A stretch of DNA of 64,000 nt from Herbaspirillum sp. (GTDB lineage Bacteria > Pseudomonadota > Gammaproteobacteria > Burkholderiales > Burkholderiaceae_D): positions 62,001-126,000 of the forward strand of contig JAQGLY010000061.1 of assembly GCA_028292625.1 (NCBI GenBank), in the 5' to 3' direction. This document shows positions 35,269-45,397 of this stretch, in pieces; within the stretch, counting starts at the first letter, position 1; each line of letters starts with the position of its first letter. The notes under the pieces are model-generated. The model made no database searches. It was given only the letters and a program-made list of their open reading frames with translations, and was not told the origin of the DNA. The position numbers were made by a program, and so were the translations under genes.

Positions 35269-36270
35269 TCAATTGATCATTTTCATTTCTTGTAGAAATG
35301 CTTCAATGTCATGCGCCGCCATCTCGCGATACTTTGAATTGTATGCGCCATAGCTGACCCCGGTGGTTACGCAGTTTTTATAGAATTCCCTTTCTTTCGC
35401 TCCCCGCAGCGATTCACCGGTCGCCAATATGTGCTTGGCCCAGGTATCGAGGTCGATCTCAAGCACGGCGCAGTTACGGGAAGTCTCCCCCATGGCTGCG
35501 TATTTGACGCCATAGTTACCGTCGAAGCCGTGATTTGCTCCGTCATAAACGTGGTATTCAATGACCTTCGGATATTCGATCTGCAACGCCTTGATCATGC
35601 CTATGCATTGTTCCGCGGGGGTATAGTTATCCTTGCCGCCCAATAAGAAAAGCATCGGCGCACCCGTCTTATCGAAACTATTGTTCTTCCGGTATCTGCC
35701 GTCCTGGCAACCTGGATACAAGGGTATGTGAAAGGCGAATTGGAGATCTTTGTTTTCCGGCAGCACATGGTCCTTGAATGTGCGTGTTGCCGTTTCGATC
35801 GCGGCATTGCCGCCACGGCTGAAACCGATGATGCCGATCTTGTTCGCATCGAATCGTGGATCGGCGGCTAGAAATTTAAGAGCATAAAAAGCGTCGACGG
35901 TGTTGGCGGCTCGGCTCACCAATGTCTGATCTTCAACCGTTCGCGTGACGCCTCTCGGGGTGAAAGAATCGACGACAAAAGCGGCAAACCCCAGATGATT
36001 GAAATACGGCGCCCAAAAATCCCGGTCTTGGAGAGAGATGCCTCCACTTCCGTGCGCAATCACGACGACGGGAATCTTGCCTTCGACCGCAATGGTTGGC
36101 ATGGTCAAATAGCCGAATATTTCCGTTGGCGTTCCTTTTCCCAGAGCCATTTGATATTTATCGGCGAAATCGGCCGATGGAAATGCGAGTTTCTCTTCTG
36201 CGCTCGCGATGCCGGCAAAGCCGGAGAATAGGGAGAGGGACAGGAACCACGACAGGGCTATTTTTTTCAT
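35269..36270 (-). CDS. Secreted dienelactone-hydrolase-family protein
   Basis: The 333-residue protein has a signal peptide (MKKIALSWFLSLSLFSGFAG, cleavage after IASA) and an alpha/beta-hydrolase core. The nucleophile elbow is GFSRGGNAA, the acid is in LLGGKDNYTPAEQC and the histidine in GANHGFDG. The start at 36270 is chosen for the signal peptide. A related protein is encoded at 45398-46378. This region has lower GC than the surroundings. The substrate is unknown; family members cleave esters, lactones or dienelactones. Confidence 0.85.
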   Translation of the reverse strand: MKKIALSWFLSLSLFSGFAGIASAEEKLAFPSADFADKYQMALGKGTPTEIFGYLTMPTIAVEGKIPVVVIAHGSGGISLQDRDFWAPYFNHLGFAAFVVDSFTPRGVTRTVEDQTLVSRAANTVDAFYALKFLAADPRFDANKIGIIGFSRGGNAAIETATRTFKDHVLPENKDLQFAFHIPLYPGCQDGRYRKNNSFDKTGAPMLFLLGGKDNYTPAEQCIGMIKALQIEYPKVIEYHVYDGANHGFDGNYGVKYAAMGETSRNCAVLEIDLDTWAKHILATGESLRGAKEREFYKNCVTTGVSYGAYNSKYREMAAHDIEAFLQEMKMIN

Positions 36271-36597
36271 TATTTTTCCATCGGTATTGTGGTGTGGCGG
36301 GTGCCGGCGTCCGGTTTGCGACATGGGACGATCCGGCGGACGATTCAACGAACTGGGCTATTGTATTGAATTTCGCGCTCAGAAGTATCCGCTTGCATTG
36401 GACACTTCATATACATCGATTCAATTTTGAAGGGAGCCTGCTCGATGTTGCTATGGGCGCCGGGGGTCTGTATTCTGACGCCACGGCCTAACTACGGCGC
36501 CGCATGAAGCATACCGCTCGCTATCTTGCTATTGAGCGCTTGAAAATTAAACCGCGGCATGCCCTCTCGGCGGCAGATTGATTGAGTACACAAGGAA
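36271..36597. other. Intergenic region, 327 nt
   Basis: This is a divergent region between the secreted hydrolase and the FAD oxidoreductase, and it should hold both promoters. No confident promoter pair, RNA gene or open frame was seen. Confidence 0.5.
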
Positions 36598-37686
36598 ATG
36601 GAAAAAATTGATTGCGTGGTCATTGGGGCCGGTGTGGTCGGTCTGGCGGTAGCGCGCCTGCTGGCGGAGGCAGGGCGTGAGGTAGTCGTACTGGAAGCCG
36701 CCGCTGCTATCGGCACCGGTACCAGCTCACGCAATAGTGAGGTGATCCATGCCGGCATTTACTACCCCCCGAATTCCTTGAAAGCCAGGTTGTGCGTTGC
36801 GGGAAGGCAAGCCTTATATTCCTATTGCGAAGCTAGTGGCGTTGCGCACCGCCGCTGCGGCAAACTGATCGTCGCAACCCATCCGCGCCAATTGAAAAAA
36901 CTCGCGGAAATCGAGCGACAGGCACAAGCCAATGGCGTGAATGATTTGCAATGGCTAAGCTCAGAACAGGCCATGACCTTAGAGCCAGATGTGCGTTGCG
37001 TAGGCGCACTGCTCTCCCCCAGCACGGGGATTGTGGATAGTCATGCCTTGATGCTCTCCTTGCAAGGCGATGCGGAACGCGCGGGAGCTGTATTTGCTTT
37101 CCATTCTGCGTTGGAAGGCGGGCGGCTCGGATCCGACGGAATTGAGATCAAGGTGCAGGGGCAGGCCTGGCTCGCCAATCTCGTGATCAATTGCGCCGGG
37201 CTGGCGGCGCCAATGGTTGCCGCGTCTTTGAACGGTTTTCCGGCGCGCTTTGTACCGCCCACCTTTTATGCCAAAGGCAATTATTTCTCCTGCACCCATC
37301 GCACTCGTTTTTCTCACCTGATTTATCCAGTCCCGGAGGAAGCCGGCTTGGGGGTGCATTTAACGCTGGATCTAGCGGGTCAGGCGCGCTTCGGGCCAGA
37401 TGTGGAATGGATAAGTGAAGTGGATTACCAGGTTGACCCGCGGCGCGGCGACGGCTTTTATGAAGAAATCCGCAAATATTGGCCGCAATTGCCAGATGGC
37501 GCATTGCAAGCGGATTATTGCGGGATACGCCCCAAACTGAGCAGACGCGAAACGCTCGACTTTCGTATTGACGATTCGTCCGTACATGGAGTGAATGGTC
37601 TGATTAATCTGTTCGGAATTGACATCGGCGTTGGCCATTGCGGATCACGTCGCCAATATCTGCTAAAACATCCTAGGGCCTGTTAA
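36598..37686 (+). CDS. FAD-dependent oxidoreductase, LhgO-like (L-2-hydroxyglutarate oxidase family), 3' end damaged
   Basis: The 362-residue protein has an FAD-binding start ([20 protein letters not shown]), the block [16 protein letters not shown] and [10 protein letters not shown], all typical of the DAO/LhgO group. The C-terminus should read like LFGIESPGLTSSLAIA. Instead it reads [16 protein letters not shown], while another frame from about 37624 gives [13 protein letters not shown] with a stop at 37674-37676. This points to a small out-of-frame deletion that removed the ESPGLT segment. The gene has lower GC than its neighbours and may be an acquired gene that is decaying. Confidence 0.8.
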   Translation: MEKIDCVVIGAGVVGLAVARLLAEAGREVVVLEAAAAIGTGTSSRNSEVIHAGIYYPPNSLKARLCVAGRQALYSYCEASGVAHRRCGKLIVATHPRQLKKLAEIERQAQANGVNDLQWLSSEQAMTLEPDVRCVGALLSPSTGIVDSHALMLSLQGDAERAGAVFAFHSALEGGRLGSDGIEIKVQGQAWLANLVINCAGLAAPMVAASLNGFPARFVPPTFYAKGNYFSCTHRTRFSHLIYPVPEEAGLGVHLTLDLAGQARFGPDVEWISEVDYQVDPRRGDGFYEEIRKYWPQLPDGALQADYCGIRPKLSRRETLDFRIDDSSVHGVNGLINLFGIDIGVGHCGSRRQYLLKHPRAC

Positions 37687-37692
37687 CAAGTC

Positions 37693-38865
37693 CTAGCGCA
37701 TATTGCCCGTATGCCCCAACGAATATCGGCCCGGCTGCGGCCAGACGGTAAGGCCGTGCGGTTCCATGCCTACCGGAATGGATTTAACGGAACCGCTCTT
37801 GGTATCGATCGCATAGACGACGTCGTCGAAGCGGCCGGACAGCCACAAGGTCTTGCCGTCCGCGCTGATATTGCCCATATCGGGACTGCCGCCGCCGGGA
37901 ATCGGCCACGTCGTCTCGACCTGGCGCGTCGCGAAATCGATCACCGACACGCTTCCTTTGCCGTGGCGCGGGCCGTGAACGAGATTGGAGCCGCGATTGG
38001 CGACATACAACTTGGTTCCGTCGCGGCTTGGATACAAGCCATGCGTCCCGACGCCGGTGGCGATGAAGCCGATCTTTGTGAACTGATCGCCGTCTACCAC
38101 ATACACCCCGTCCGCCATCATGTCCGCGACATAGAACACACGGCCATCCGGCGCAATCCTGATGTCTTGCGGCATGCCTTTCCTGGCGAGCTGCAGGTAG
38201 CCGACCACCTTGCGGTTCACCAGATCGATCTTCGCCAGGCCGCCATCGAATTCGCAGGTGAACAGCGCATACTTGCCGTCAATCGAGAAGTCGGCATGAT
38301 TGATCCCTTTGCATTGCGGCACGGGAAGGCTGGACTTGAGCCGCATCGTATGCGCATCGCGGAAATCCAGCCGCGCGTGCGCTTCCGCCACCACGATCGC
38401 TTCCTTGCCGTTCGGCGTGAAGTACATGTTATACGGATCGTCGACCTTGATATTCTTTCTCGGCTTCCCGGTCCTCGGATTGATCGGCGTCAGACTGCTG
38501 TCTGGACGGCCTTCCGCATTGTTGGCGACCCAGAGCGTTTTCAGATCCCACGAAGGAACGACATGTTGCGGGGCATGGCCGACGCGAAATTTGTTGACCA
38601 CTTTGAAGGTCGCCGGATCGATCACGTAGACGTCGTTCGAGCGCAGGTTGGGCACATAAACCCGCGGCAATGCCTTCGCCACGGCCGGACTGAACTTGCC
38701 GGCTGCCGCTTCGCTGTAAAGGTTGGCGGCATTGACCACAGGCGGCATGCCGTCCGTGGTCGCAACGCTTGAGGCCGCCGATGCGGCGCAGCTTATGCAC
38801 AAACCGGCCAGGACGGCGCCGGCGGATGAAACGAACTGAGACCTGCGAAAAGAATAAAAATGCAT
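37693..38865 (-). CDS. Secreted YVTN-type beta-propeller protein
   Basis: The protein of about 390 residues has a signal peptide (cleavage near CAASAAS) and then repeated blades with the YVTN-like pattern, for example RVYVPNLRSNDVYVIDPATF, LWVANNAEGRPDSSL, VFYVADMMADGVYVVDGD and LYVANRGSNLV. Such proteins form seven-bladed propellers in the periplasm. They resemble surface-layer or cytochrome cd1-like propellers, but the haem-binding features of the latter are not seen. The start is uncertain: the ATG at 38865 best fits the signal peptide; 38901 would add 12 hydrophobic residues, and neither has a good ribosome-binding site. It may be co-transcribed with the creatininase-like gene upstream. 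Confidence 0.75.
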   Translation of the reverse strand: MHFYSFRRSQFVSSAGAVLAGLCISCAASAASSVATTDGMPPVVNAANLYSEAAAGKFSPAVAKALPRVYVPNLRSNDVYVIDPATFKVVNKFRVGHAPQHVVPSWDLKTLWVANNAEGRPDSSLTPINPRTGKPRKNIKVDDPYNMYFTPNGKEAIVVAEAHARLDFRDAHTMRLKSSLPVPQCKGINHADFSIDGKYALFTCEFDGGLAKIDLVNRKVVGYLQLARKGMPQDIRIAPDGRVFYVADMMADGVYVVDGDQFTKIGFIATGVGTHGLYPSRDGTKLYVANRGSNLVHGPRHGKGSVSVIDFATRQVETTWPIPGGGSPDMGNISADGKTLWLSGRFDDVVYAIDTKSGSVKSIPVGMEPHGLTVWPQPGRYSLGHTGNMR

Positions 38866-38932
38866 GGTGAATTTGGTTATCAGGTTAAGCATAAGCAGCA
38901 TTTGGAGAACGCGTTAAATACTGGCGGAGTCA

Positions 38933-39748
38933 TTAGCGGGCGGCCGATTCCTTCTTGATCGACGCGATCGTCCGCGACACGATTGCATCGATGCCCAATT
39001 GACCGATTTCGGCTGTCGACCGACGCGGATCGCCCCCATAGACACCGTCCGCGGGGCCAAGTTTCGGGCCATTTCGCATGGGATTCTGCCGAACCATCTG
39101 CGGCGCCACCGCCAATTGCAGCGATGTGTCGGCGAGTCCCGCATGGGTGCCGATCTCATCATTGCGGTAGCCGTGCTGACGCAGTATTTGCGCGTAACCG
39201 TCCGAGCTGCCGGCGTAATATTCCGGCGGCGCAAATGCCCGGGACGCGGAGCCGCCCCATTCCTTATTGAGCCGCGCGACCACTCGCTTGACATCGTTTA
39301 GATAGCCGCCATGATCGCCCAGGAAAACAATGTTTCGGAATCCATGGATCTTGAAACTGTTCGCGGCCGATACCAGCGTTTTTTCAAACACGTCGTCGGG
39401 GACGGTGATAGTACCCGGAAAACGCATGTGGGATGTCGGAGGTGCGTAACTTCCTTCGGGGACATAGGCGATGACCGGCGCGACGATGGCGTTGCCCAAT
39501 CCTTCGGCAATTCGCTGCGATAACACCTTCACGCGTACATTGTGCTTGCCGAGCGCGACATCGGGGCCGCTCTGCTCGGTCCCGCCGATGGGAATGATGA
39601 TGGTGGACTTGCCGGCCTGGATCTGATCGCGCAGCTCGGTCCAGGTCAACTCTTCAAGAAATACGGTTTTCGGTGTTTGCGCAAAGGCGATCTGTGCGGC
39701 GAGGGAAACAAGGACTAAGACGCAGGTTCGTCGTAGTGAGAAGCGCAT
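38933..39748 (-). CDS. Secreted creatininase-family protein
   Basis: The 271-residue protein has a signal peptide (MRFSLRRTCVLVLVSLAAQ, cleavage near AFAQ). The creatininase core shows PIGGTEQSGPDVALGKHN, VFLGDHGGYLND and GTHAGLADTS. Canonical creatininase has EQHGPHLPLGTD; here the first metal-binding histidine is Ser and the aspartate position is His. Secreted relatives commonly have EQNGPHM..GKHN, so this belongs to that divergent branch. Family members cut amide bonds in cyclic or formamide compounds. The real substrate is open. Confidence 0.82.
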   Translation of the reverse strand: MRFSLRRTCVLVLVSLAAQIAFAQTPKTVFLEELTWTELRDQIQAGKSTIIIPIGGTEQSGPDVALGKHNVRVKVLSQRIAEGLGNAIVAPVIAYVPEGSYAPPTSHMRFPGTITVPDDVFEKTLVSAANSFKIHGFRNIVFLGDHGGYLNDVKRVVARLNKEWGGSASRAFAPPEYYAGSSDGYAQILRQHGYRNDEIGTHAGLADTSLQLAVAPQMVRQNPMRNGPKLGPADGVYGGDPRRSTAEIGQLGIDAIVSRTIASIKKESAAR

Positions 39749-39873
39749 GAAAATTCCTCATGAAAAATAAGTATCAAAGCGTTGGGATCGAAGGAAGCGC
39801 CGACGCTGAAATCCGGCGATACGATGTGGAACCGCTGTTTCATGATGTTGGTACACCCCGAAGAATGACGCCG

Positions 39874-39897
39874 ATACCAACAAATATACCAACAAAA
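39874..39897. repeat. Tandem 12-bp direct repeat near tRNA-Ser
   Basis: ATACCAACAAAT is followed directly by ATACCAACAAAA. On the minus strand this reads as two TTGGTAT units, which resemble sequences near tRNA-targeting integrase genes. No integrase is present. Confidence 0.5.
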
Positions 39898-39945
39898 AAA
39901 CGAGGCGCCAAAACAGCGGACGAGACAAGGACGGCTCAATAAGGA

Positions 39946-39985
39946 AAAACCCCGCAACCTGGGCTCTACGCTGGTTTGCGGGGTT
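39946..39985. terminator. Terminator downstream of tRNA-Ser (possibly bidirectional)
   Basis: AACCCCGCAA (39948-39957) pairs with TTTGCGGGGTT (about 39975-39985). On the minus strand the stem is followed by a T-tract (TTTTTCC), and on the plus strand also by T7. It ends the tRNA-Ser transcript on the minus strand. Confidence 0.75.
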
Positions 39986-40022
39986 TTTTTAAGATTACTT
40001 GAAACAGCTTGTAAAATATTCC

Positions 40023-40113
40023 TGGCGGAGAGGGTGGGATTCGAACCCACGTTAGGTTATGCACCTAAACCAGATTTCGAGTCTGGCGCATTCGACCACT
40101 CTGCCACCTCTCC
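40023..40113 (-). tRNA. tRNA-Ser(CGA)
   Basis: The minus strand gives a 91-nt class II tRNA with an encoded CCA end. The acceptor stem is GGAGAGG/CCTCTCC, the anticodon loop reads CTCGAAA so the anticodon is CGA (reads UCG), there is a long variable arm, and the T-arm has GTTCGAATCCC. It lies just downstream of serS. Confidence 0.96.
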
Positions 40114-40153
40114 TGATTCGGTTTTTCGCCGCCCGAAAGCAGCAAAGCAAAAG

Positions 40154-40159
40154 AGTATA
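40154..40159 (-). promoter_or_regulatory. -10 box of the tRNA-Ser promoter
   Basis: TATACT lies on the minus strand about 40 bases before the 5' end of tRNA-Ser. The -35 region is weak. Confidence 0.5.
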
Positions 40160-40244
40160 GCAGAAAGATTTTGACTAGAGTAGCCTGTTCTCGACAATTT
40201 ATAAGCGTACTTTGTTGCCCCGGTTGCCAGACGCGGCTGGCCGA

Positions 40245-41705
<1,461 letters not shown>

Positions 41706-41708
41706 TCA

Positions 41709-42998
41709 TCAGTCGTCGTCTTTGCCGGCGGCGCGGTCCAGCTCCCGCAAATGCGCCAGTTTATCGGCGATTTTACTTTCCAGGCCGCGCGGCGCCGGCT
41801 GATACCAGTGCGGTTCGGCCATGCCGTCCGGCAGGTAGGTCTCGCCCGCGGCATAGGCTTCGGGCTCGTCGTGCGCATAGCGGTACAACTTGCCGTAGCC
41901 CAGTTGTTTCATCAATTTGGTTGGGGCATTGCGCAGGTGTTCCGGCACGCCGCGCGAGGAATCCTGCGCGACGAACGCGCGCGCCGCGTTATACGCCATA
42001 TAGCCGGCATTGCTCTTGGCCGCGATCGCCAGATAAATCACCGCCTGCGCCAATGCCAGTTCGCCTTCGGGCGAGCCGAGCCGTTCGAAAGTGGCCGCCG
42101 CGTCGTTGGCGATCTGCATCGCGCGCGGGTCGGCCAGGCCGATGTCTTCCCATGCCATCCGGACGATGCGGCGCGCCAAGTATTTGGCGTCGGCGCCGCC
42201 GTCCAGCATGCGGGTGAACCAGTACAGGGCGGCGTCCGGATTGGAGCCCCGCACCGATTTATGCAGCGCGGAAATCTGATCGTAGAACGCGTCGCCGCCC
42301 TTGTCGAAGCGGCGCAGCGCATCGCCAAGGGTTTCCGTCAGCAGCGACGTTTCCACCTTTTTCAGTTTTTTGGCCTGCGCCGCGCCCGCGACGATTTCCA
42401 GATTGTTCAGCAGCTTGCGGCCGTCGCCGTCGGCGCTGGCCGCAAGCGCCGATCTGGCTTCGTCGCTGAACTCCAATCCGCCCAACTCTGCGGCGCCGCG
42501 CGCGATCAGGGCGTTCAGATCGTCTTCGGTCAGCGATTTCAGCACATACACGGCGGCGCGCGACAACAGCGCGCCGTTGACTTCGAACGAAGGATTTTCG
42601 GTGGTGGCGCCGATAAACGTCAGCAGACCGCTTTCCACATGCGGCAAAAAGGCGTCCTGCTGGCTTTTGTTGAAGCGATGCACTTCATCGACGAACAGAA
42701 TGGTGCGGCGGCCCGAATTGGCTCTGATCACCTGCGCGCGCTCGACCGCTTCGCGGATGTCCTTGACACCGGACAGCACCGCCGACAAGGCGATGAACTC
42801 GGCGTCGAAGCTGTCGGCCATCAGGCGCGCCAGCGTGGTTTTGCCGACGCCGGGCGGACCCCACAGGATCATCGAATGCGGTTCCCCGGAGCGGAACGCC
42901 AGCCGCAGCGGTTTGCCTTCGCCCAGCAGGTGCTGCTGTCCGATGACATCGTCCAGGGTACGGGGGCGCAGCCGTTCGGCCAGGGGGGCGGTGCTCAT
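41709..42998 (-). CDS. rarA: Replication-associated recombination protein RarA (MgsA)
   Basis: The 429-residue AAA+ ATPase has a Walker A (GPPGVGKTT, about residues 46-54), a Walker B in ILFVDEVHRFNKSQQDAFLP and sensor 1 around GATTENPSF. The C-terminal tetramerisation region includes GAPTKLMKQLGYG-like sequence (NAPTKLMKQLGYG). RarA acts at stalled replication forks. The gene lies upstream of serS on the same strand, a common order in Burkholderiales. Confidence 0.97.
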   Translation of the reverse strand: MSTAPLAERLRPRTLDDVIGQQHLLGEGKPLRLAFRSGEPHSMILWGPPGVGKTTLARLMADSFDAEFIALSAVLSGVKDIREAVERAQVIRANSGRRTILFVDEVHRFNKSQQDAFLPHVESGLLTFIGATTENPSFEVNGALLSRAAVYVLKSLTEDDLNALIARGAAELGGLEFSDEARSALAASADGDGRKLLNNLEIVAGAAQAKKLKKVETSLLTETLGDALRRFDKGGDAFYDQISALHKSVRGSNPDAALYWFTRMLDGGADAKYLARRIVRMAWEDIGLADPRAMQIANDAAATFERLGSPEGELALAQAVIYLAIAAKSNAGYMAYNAARAFVAQDSSRGVPEHLRNAPTKLMKQLGYGKLYRYAHDEPEAYAAGETYLPDGMAEPHWYQPAPRGLESKIADKLAHLRELDRAAGKDDD

Positions 42999-43057
42999 GA
43001 TGAGGCGTTGGAAGTAATGGAATCAAAAACAACACTAGTCTAACCGATGCCGCGTCG

Positions 43058-43079
43058 CAGGCGCGCCTGATGTTAGAAT
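43058..43079 (+). promoter_or_regulatory. Palindrome and extended -10 upstream of fdxA
   Basis: A 12-bp perfect palindrome CAGGCGCGCCTG (43058-43069) is followed by TGTTAGAAT, an extended -10 (TGnTAGAAT) ending at 43079. The predicted start is about 30 bases before the fdxA start codon. Confidence 0.4.
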
Positions 43080-43114
43080 CGCGGCGTCCCGCGCCACGCC
43101 CTCCTCCTATATAT

Positions 43115-43504
43115 ATGACCTTCGTCGTCACCGAATCCTGCATCCGCTGCAAATACACCGATTGCGTCGATGTCTGCCCGATGGATTGCTTCCGCGAAGG
43201 TCCCGACTTCCTGGTGATCGATCCCGATCTGTGCATCGATTGTTCGATGTGCGTGCCGGAATGCCCGGTGGGGGCGATCTATCACGATGCGGATTTACCA
43301 CAAGCGCAACAGCATTTTTTGGCGCTGAATGCGGAACTGGCCAAATTGAGCGCCTGGCGTCCGATTACACAATCCAAGACGCCGATGGCGGCGGGGGTCG
43401 AAGCCCTGCGCGGCGCCGGTTTGCCGGACGGGATGGAGACCGCGCTAAACGCGAAATTATCCGTTTTTAATTCCAATGAGTTCCAAACTAATAAAATTTG
43501 GTAA
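43115..43504 (+). CDS. fdxA: Ferredoxin FdxA (7Fe-8S type)
   Basis: The 129-residue ferredoxin has the cysteine patterns of a combined 3Fe-4S/4Fe-4S protein: [17 protein letters not shown] and [16 protein letters not shown]. FdxA proteins usually have about 107 residues; this one has a C-terminal extension of about 20 residues ending [10 protein letters not shown]. The start at 43115 is chosen because [14 protein letters not shown] matches the family; an upstream ATG at 43070 would add 15 unlikely residues. It carries electrons for unspecified reductases. Confidence 0.93.
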   Translation: MTFVVTESCIRCKYTDCVDVCPMDCFREGPDFLVIDPDLCIDCSMCVPECPVGAIYHDADLPQAQQHFLALNAELAKLSAWRPITQSKTPMAAGVEALRGAGLPDGMETALNAKLSVFNSNEFQTNKIW

Positions 43505-43835
43505 AACGAAACAATAAACACATAAGAAGTGTTGCGATGCCCTCTCTTAACTTTTATACTGCGTCCCATTGTTCAACCATGGAGTCTTTTGTGAGTACTT
43601 GTTCCGGTGACAGTTGTCGATTAATTTCCGACATCACCGCCTAGCCGGTTTCCAAAACACATCTATTGTTTCGGACCGGCTACGCCGGCCGATGCCCTCC
43701 CGAATTTTCCGACCGCTTTCCATGGCAAGACGCTGAAACAGTTTCAGTGCCTGCCCTACGGCGACGTTGTGTGCGACTTCCGCGTACTTGTCGCCGGTCT
43801 CGCAATCGCCTTCGCCTTCGCTATCGGAGACGATG
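43505..43835. other. Intergenic region, 331 nt, low GC at its start
   Basis: The first 110 bases after fdxA are AT-rich. A 21-codon frame at 43579-43644 (MESFVSTCSGDSC...) and a 73-codon minus frame at 43634-43855 exist, but neither has a convincing ribosome-binding site. No known RNA was identified. Confidence 0.45.
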
Positions 43836-44333
43836 ATGCATTTTCTTGATTTCATTCATTTCATTACCCGTCCGCGAGGATTGCTGAAAAAGTGGCTCAA
43901 TCGACCAACGCAGCAAATGCAGTCGCCGCCGGCATCGAACGATGTCCGCGGCGCGGCTTGTCTGTGCATTTTGAGCGTCACTTGCGATGCGCCGGATGTG
44001 GTTCGTCTGGAGCAGGAAATCGGCGCACTGGCGCAGCAGCAGCAACTGATCGTCTGCCATCTGCACCGGCGTCCGCTGCCGGACCGCGCGCGGCTGCAAT
44101 TGATGGCGACGCTGCGCTGCGCCGCCGACACCCACAGCCACTTGATCAAGATGGTCCATACGCTCGCCATCGACCGTGCCGTGCATGCGGTCCGCTGGGA
44201 AAAACTGCCGCGCGCGCTACCGCGGCAAGCACAGAACCATATCGAAATACGCACGCACCGCGCGCATTTGAAACGCCCATCGGCGTTCCAGGCAGCGGCG
44301 CAGGCGCCCCCGGCAGCCAATCGCCAGCCTTGA
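43836..44333 (+). CDS. Small hypothetical protein, possibly with an MgtC-C-terminal-like (ACT-like) domain
   Basis: The protein has about 165 residues. A GGAGACG sequence precedes two adjacent ATGs (43833 and 43836); 43836 has the better spacing. The N-terminus is hydrophobic and aromatic (MHFLDFIHFITRPRG). The central part (SVTCDAPDVVRLEQEIGALA, LICHLH-like strands and VHAVRWEKLP) has the strand-helix-strand rhythm and the final V-x-A-V-x-W-E typical of the small C-terminal domain of MgtC/SapB proteins. The MgtC membrane part is absent. The function is unknown and the domain call is tentative. Confidence 0.5.
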   Translation: MHFLDFIHFITRPRGLLKKWLNRPTQQMQSPPASNDVRGAACLCILSVTCDAPDVVRLEQEIGALAQQQQLIVCHLHRRPLPDRARLQLMATLRCAADTHSHLIKMVHTLAIDRAVHAVRWEKLPRALPRQAQNHIEIRTHRAHLKRPSAFQAAAQAPPAANRQP

Positions 44334-44447
44334 GCATCAACGTCGACCCGCATCGCAAGCCTGCCGCCAGCCAGCCGATGTCGACGTTTCTTCGTCAGCC
44401 CCTGCACGACGCAGGGGCGATTCACATACACATTGAGAGGAAACGTT

Positions 44448-45194
44448 TTGCAGCCGACCAAGAAAAAAGGATTAGTCCTATCGCTATTGACGATGGGCGC
44501 GATACAGCAGGCCATGGCCGCGCACCCGTTGGTCACCGACGACGCCTATACGCAGGGCACGGGCAATAATCAACTGGAAATCAACAGCGACCGCATTTCC
44601 GAGCGCGATGGCGGCAAGGAAACCGCCGGCGACGTCACCTATAGCTACGGCGTGGTGGACAATGTGGATCTCATGGTGGATCAGCCGATGACCGTCTCCG
44701 CGCCGCGCGGCCTGGGCGACGCTTCCATCGCGCTGAAATGGCGCTTCTTCGACAGCGACGACACCAAGCTCGCCTTGAAGCCGGTGTGGACGCTGGGCAC
44801 CGCCAACGACGAAAAAGGTTTCGGCAATGGCCGCAGCAATCTGGGGCTGACCTTCATCGCTACCCACGAGATCGGCCGCTGGGCGCTGCATTACAATCTC
44901 GGCGCGGCCACCAACCGCTTCGCATCGCAGGCGCAGCAGGATGAAAACCGCCGCATGCTGTGGGCCACCTCCGCTGCCGCCACGTACGCGCTGACGCCGC
45001 AGCTGAAAGCCGTCGGCGACATCGGCGTGCGGCGCAATGACGAGACCGACAACCGAAAAAACCCGGCCTTTGCGCTGACCGGCCTGATCTACTCGCCGAC
45101 GCCGGATCTGGATCTGGACGCCGGTATCAGATTCGGTTTGAACAAGGCCGAAATCAAAAATCAGATCGGCTTCGGCATCACCGCGCGGTTTTAG
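44448..45194 (+). CDS. Outer-membrane-type beta-barrel protein (phenol-degradation MetA-pathway-like)
   Basis: The 248-residue protein starts at a TTG (44448) with a GAGAGGA ribosome-binding site seven bases upstream. A signal peptide follows (QPTKKKGLVLSLLTMGAIQQ, cleavage near AMAA). The mature chain has alternating amphipathic strands and ends in ITARF, a C-terminal Phe typical of outer-membrane barrels. The pattern (HPLVTDDAYTQGTGNNQLEI, SYGVVDNVDLMV) resembles transporter-like proteins of the MetA-pathway family, which often accompany aromatic or metal systems. The function is not known. Confidence 0.75.
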   Translation: MQPTKKKGLVLSLLTMGAIQQAMAAHPLVTDDAYTQGTGNNQLEINSDRISERDGGKETAGDVTYSYGVVDNVDLMVDQPMTVSAPRGLGDASIALKWRFFDSDDTKLALKPVWTLGTANDEKGFGNGRSNLGLTFIATHEIGRWALHYNLGAATNRFASQAQQDENRRMLWATSAAATYALTPQLKAVGDIGVRRNDETDNRKNPAFALTGLIYSPTPDLDLDAGIRFGLNKAEIKNQIGFGITARF

Positions 45195-45397
45195 GCCAGG
45201 CTTTTCTTTGACGCGTCCGGACGGGGCTGCCAGGCGGCAGCGTCCGGCGCTCGTCCGGAAAATCTGTCGACGCCAGAAAATATCAATTCCACAACATTCG
45301 CGCCGTTTTTCTTCATCCCTTGCACCGAAATCGCTCAAGTTTTCCCGGTATATGGCCGATACCGATATAAATCGGGCGTATTTCCGAGGGAAGAATC

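Noticed and set aside
37677..37710. GGGCCTGTTAAC string after the LhgO-like gene as an insertion-sequence end
   Set aside because: It resembles some terminal repeats, but no partner repeat or transposase fragment is present.
43634..43855. 73-codon minus-strand frame between fdxA and the small hypothetical gene
   Set aside because: No ribosome-binding site or similarity, and it overlaps the start of the better supported plus-strand gene.
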